From positions 1 to 64,000 of the forward strand of contig CALIBQ010000040.1 of NCBI GenBank assembly GCA_938049385.1: DNA of 64,000 bases, read 5' to 3'. The translations under genes and the position numbers were made by a program. How positions within the stretch are numbered: position 1 is the stretch's first letter; each line of letters begins with the position of its first letter. This DNA is from an uncultured Anaerolineae bacterium. Lineage in GTDB: Bacteria > Chloroflexota > Anaerolineae > JACIWP01. This document shows positions 61,280-64,000 of the stretch, in pieces. The notes under the pieces were generated by a model. It was not told where the DNA came from. It was given only the letters and a program-made list of their open reading frames with translations, and ran no database searches.

Positions 61280-64000
61280 ATGGGCCTGAACCGACGGGAT
61301 ATATGGGCAGTGGCGCTCATCTGCGCCCTGGCGCTGTGGATGTTTTGGCCGGTGACGTTCGGGGGGAAAACGCTCCTGCCGGCCGATAACCTGTTCACCT
61401 TTGAGCCTTGGCGCACTTTTGCCCAGCAGTGGAACGCCGTCGTCCCCCACAACGAGCTGTTGAGCGACCTCATCCTCGAGAACTACGCTTGGAAGACCTT
61501 CATCCGGGAAAGCATCCGGGCGCGCGCTCTGCCGCTGTGGAACCCCTACATCTTCGCCGGCATCCCTTTCCTGGCCGCCGGCCAGCACTCTGCCCTGTAC
61601 CCCTTCAGCATCATTTTCTACGTCTTCCCGCTGGCGAACGCCTACGGCTGGTTCAGCGCCCTGCAGTTGATGCTGGCCGGCCTGGCGATGTACGCCTTTG
61701 GCCGGGTGCTGGGGGTCCGCCGGCTGGGAAGCCTGGTCGCCGCCATCACCTATATGCTCAGCGGCTTCTTCATCGTCAGCGTCGTCTTCTCCATGATCAT
61801 CGCCGCAGCGGCCTGGCTGCCGGCGCTTCTGGCCATCATCGAGGTCATCATCCAGCGGCACGAGGAGCGCCCAAGCGGGGCGCGGCGTTCCGCCCTGCCG
61901 TGGGTGGCTGCCGGCGCCGTCATCCTGGCGGTGCAGTTCCTGGCCGGCCATGTGGAGATCAGCATCTACACCCTCATGGTGATGGCCTTGTACGCTCTGT
62001 GGCGGCTGGCCTGGCTGGTGCGCGACACCCGCGATGCGCGCCTCACCGCAAACGCCTTCGGCCACCTGGCGCTCATGGGAGTGCTGGGGCTTGGCCTGGG
62101 GGCGGTGCAGTGGGTGCCGCTGTACGAGCTGGTATCGCGCAGTTTCCGCGAGGGTTCCGCCAGCTACCGGGACGTGGTGGGCTGGGCCTATCCGACACGT
62201 CAGATCATCACGTTTTTCATCCCCGACTTCTTCGGCAACCCGAGCCATCACGGCTATTGGGACGTCGTCCTGTGGCAGTGGGTACCGGCGGCGCGCAATG
62301 CCCTGGGCGAGCCGATCCAGAACGTCTTCTGGGGCATCAAGAACTACGTCGAGGCCGGCAGTTGGGTGGGTATCCTGCCCATCCTGCTCGCTGGCGTCGC
62401 CCTGACCGTCGGCCGGCGCACCCGCCGCGAGGCCTTCTTCGCCCTGCTGGCGCTGATTTCCCTCCTGCTGGCCTTCGGCACGCCGCTGTACGCCGTGCTC
62501 TATTACGGCGTGCCGGGCTTCAAGCAGTTGCATTCCCCCTTCCGCTGGGTCTTCCCGTACACTATGTGTATGGCGGTGCTGGCCGGCATCGGCGCCCATA
62601 AGCTGGCCGATGCCGTGCAGGGGAAGCGAACCCTGCCGGCTCTCTGGCGGCTCATCGGCTGGGGCGCGGCCGCCGCCGGCGGCGCCGGCCTGCTGGTCCT
62701 GGCGTTCAGCCTTGCCAAGCCTGAACCCTTCTTCGCCCTCGGGGATTGGGTCCTGCGGCACTCCGAGCTGGCCCAGCGCGCCTACCTCGACGGCCGGGCG
62801 TTCTACTCGTATCAGTTCCGCAACCTGCTGATCTTCTTCGCCTTCCTGACGGCCGGCGGTTTGGCGGTCCTGCTAACGCGCTGGCCGGTGATGCGCCGGC
62901 GCGTCGGCCGCATGCTTCTGTGGAGCATCCTGCCGGTTGGCCTGACGGCGGGGGAGCTGTTCATCCTGGGGCACGGCTTCAACCCGGCGGTGGAGCCGGC
63001 GCTCTTAGCGTTCAAACCGCCGGCGGTGGCGTTCCTGGAAGCACAGCCCTGCCCCTTCCGCCTGACCACCTTTAACGCGCCGGGGGAGAAGACCTTCAAC
63101 GCCAACGTGGGCATGTTCTACGGCCTGGAGGATGTGCGCGGCTACGATTCCATCATCACCAAGCAGTACGTGGAGTACATGGACCGCATCGCAACGCAGG
63201 CCAACGAACTGCTGTACAACCGCATCGCGCCCATTTACATCCCACAGTACGAGGCCCTGGATTCGCGCCTGCTGGACCTGCTGAATGTGCGATACGTTAT
63301 GACCACTCACACCATCCCCAACCCGGGCTACCGGCTGGTGTATCAGGGTGAGGTGCTGATATATGAGAACCAAGATGCCCTGCCGCGGGCCTTCTTCGTC
63401 GCCCAGGAGAAGGTCCTGTCGCGGCAGGAACTGCTGGACTATCTGCCGGCCTTTGAGCCGACCCGCGAGGTCCTGCTGGAAGAGGTGCCGGCGCCGGCGG
63501 ACCGCGCCGCGCTGGAGGCCGGCCGCTCGGCTACGTCCTATCGGCCGGCGGACGCCGTGCGTTATGCCATGAACTCCGTCGAGGTGGACATTACGACGGA
63601 CGGCGCCGGCTGGCTGGTGCTGACCGACAGCTACTTCCCCGGTTGGAGAGCCTATGTGCGGCCGCTGGGGGGCACCCAGGACGACGAGATCGAGCGAGTC
63701 ATCTATCGTGCGGACGGCAACTTCCGGGCGGTGCGGGTGGACGCCGGCCGGTACACCGTGCGCTTTGTGTATACCCCCATGAGCTTCAAGATCGGCCTGT
63801 TCGTCGCCTTCCTGGCCGGCGTGGTGCTCTTCCTCCTGCTGGCCTATTACGTCTGGCGCAAGGTCTATCGGGAAGAAGAGGGCGAGGATGCCCTGCTCAA
63901 GCGCGTCGCCAAGAACAGCCTGACCCCCATGCTGTTGTCCCTGGTCAACAAGGCCATTGACTTCGCCTTCGCCATGCTCCGCCTGCGCATCCTGGAGCCG
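61280..64000 (+). CDS. YfhO-family polytopic membrane protein (3' end outside window)
   Basis: The frame is open for 907 codons and runs off the window. The product begins MGLNRRDIWAVAL with a first helix at about 8-25, has roughly 12 more helices, and shows the YfhO features W-N-P-Y-I-F-A-G-I-P-F near 87-97 and D-S-Y-F-P-G-W near 784-790. A large soluble domain lies between about 590 and 830. The C-terminal part has another helix followed by basic residues. YfhO proteins are GT-C-like and, in Gram-positives, help decorate lipoteichoic acid. The function here is unknown. An alternative antisense ORF at 61229-62761 is rejected. Confidence 0.88.
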   Translation, partial: MGLNRRDIWAVALICALALWMFWPVTFGGKTLLPADNLFTFEPWRTFAQQWNAVVPHNELLSDLILENYAWKTFIRESIRARALPLWNPYIFAGIPFLAAGQHSALYPFSIIFYVFPLANAYGWFSALQLMLAGLAMYAFGRVLGVRRLGSLVAAITYMLSGFFIVSVVFSMIIAAAAWLPALLAIIEVIIQRHEERPSGARRSALPWVAAGAVILAVQFLAGHVEISIYTLMVMALYALWRLAWLVRDTRDARLTANAFGHLALMGVLGLGLGAVQWVPLYELVSRSFREGSASYRDVVGWAYPTRQIITFFIPDFFGNPSHHGYWDVVLWQWVPAARNALGEPIQNVFWGIKNYVEAGSWVGILPILLAGVALTVGRRTRREAFFALLALISLLLAFGTPLYAVLYYGVPGFKQLHSPFRWVFPYTMCMAVLAGIGAHKLADAVQGKRTLPALWRLIGWGAAAAGGAGLLVLAFSLAKPEPFFALGDWVLRHSELAQRAYLDGRAFYSYQFRNLLIFFAFLTAGGLAVLLTRWPVMRRRVGRMLLWSILPVGLTAGELFILGHGFNPAVEPALLAFKPPAVAFLEAQPCPFRLTTFNAPGEKTFNANVGMFYGLEDVRGYDSIITKQYVEYMDRIATQANELLYNRIAPIYIPQYEALDSRLLDLLNVRYVMTTHTIPNPGYRLVYQGEVLIYENQDALPRAFFVAQEKVLSRQELLDYLPAFEPTREVLLEEVPAPADRAALEAGRSATSYRPADAVRYAMNSVEVDITTDGAGWLVLTDSYFPGWRAYVRPLGGTQDDEIERVIYRADGNFRAVRVDAGRYTVRFVYTPMSFKIGLFVAFLAGVVLFLLLAYYVWRKVYREEEGEDALLKRVAKNSLTPMLLSLVNKAIDFAFAMLRLRILEP

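Noticed and set aside
61229-62761. A 510-codon open frame on the minus strand
   Set aside because: It is antisense to the YfhO-family gene and is rich in Gln, Gly, His and Arg with no domain, as expected of a shadow frame.

Overview
The window is about 65% GC and looks like a chromosomal segment of an anaerobic, probably thermophilic, member of the Chloroflexota (Anaerolineae-like). That placement is inference. It rests on secreted proteins with long Pro/Thr-rich tails, an N-terminal four-cysteine CPYLG-type domain on a membrane TPR protein, DUF3048 and YfhO proteins, a tungsten-type aldehyde oxidoreductase and a large [NiFe] hydrogenase locus. No rRNA, tRNA, CRISPR array, transposase or prophage gene was recognised. 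Most intergenic regions carry a sigma70-type promoter of the form TTGnnn-17-TATAAT.

Layout. 1-6019 (+): catabolic genes, namely the end of an unidentified gene, a creatininase-family hydrolase close to 3-dehydro-scyllo-inosose hydrolase, an AOR-family oxidoreductase, an Ldh-family dehydrogenase and malic enzyme. 6020-6248: a small palindrome-rich element plus a strong hairpin. 6249-24025 (-): one 18-gene hydrogenase locus. From its promoter at 24170 downwards it encodes a sensor/regulatory module (DRTGG, CBS-ATPase, DRTGG, PHP), NuoE-like and HndB-like diaphorase parts, an HATPase, a ferritin-like protein, a NuoF-GltD fusion, a NuoG-like subunit, the [NiFe] small and large subunits, a maturation endopeptidase and HypA, HypB, HypF, HypD and HypE. 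A hypC gene is not seen. 24234-27345 (-): two M1-family peptidases, the distal one frameshifted. 27446-33329 (+): gatC-gatA, a nucleotidyltransferase, a small protein, an aminotransferase and gatB. 33331-36224 (+): glutamate dehydrogenase and a RumA-like methyltransferase that has lost its catalytic residues. 36290-42055: prepilin peptidase, endonuclease III, GH36 alpha-galactosidase, membrane-anchored PCMT and an SGNH hydrolase. 42176-45245: a dual-specificity phosphatase, a DUF3048 lipoprotein, YjbQ and 3-methyladenine glycosylase. 45427-59165 (+): an envelope-signalling block with a frameshifted ECF sigma factor, an anti-sigma-like membrane protein, an OmpR-type regulator, a giant Ig-like repeat surface protein (frameshifted), a TPR membrane protein, a beta-propeller protein, a sensor histidine kinase and an orphan sugar-binding lipoprotein. 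59162-64000: divergent large membrane proteins (DUF2723-like and YfhO).

The most interesting system is the hydrogenase locus. A group 3-type [NiFe] catalytic pair is joined to a diaphorase whose NuoF-like subunit carries a complete NfnB/GltD-like FAD/NAD(P)H module. This gives two flavin sites in one 1036-residue chain. The locus also carries a regulatory gene set that, from general knowledge, usually accompanies [FeFe] hydrogenases. This suggests a multi-substrate, possibly electron-bifurcating, soluble [NiFe] complex linking H2, NAD(H), NADP(H) and perhaps ferredoxin. The second strong lead is the catalytically stripped RumA-like protein. The third is a set of three unrelated neighbouring proteins that all end in long Pro/Thr tails closing with Thr-Pro-X-Arg.
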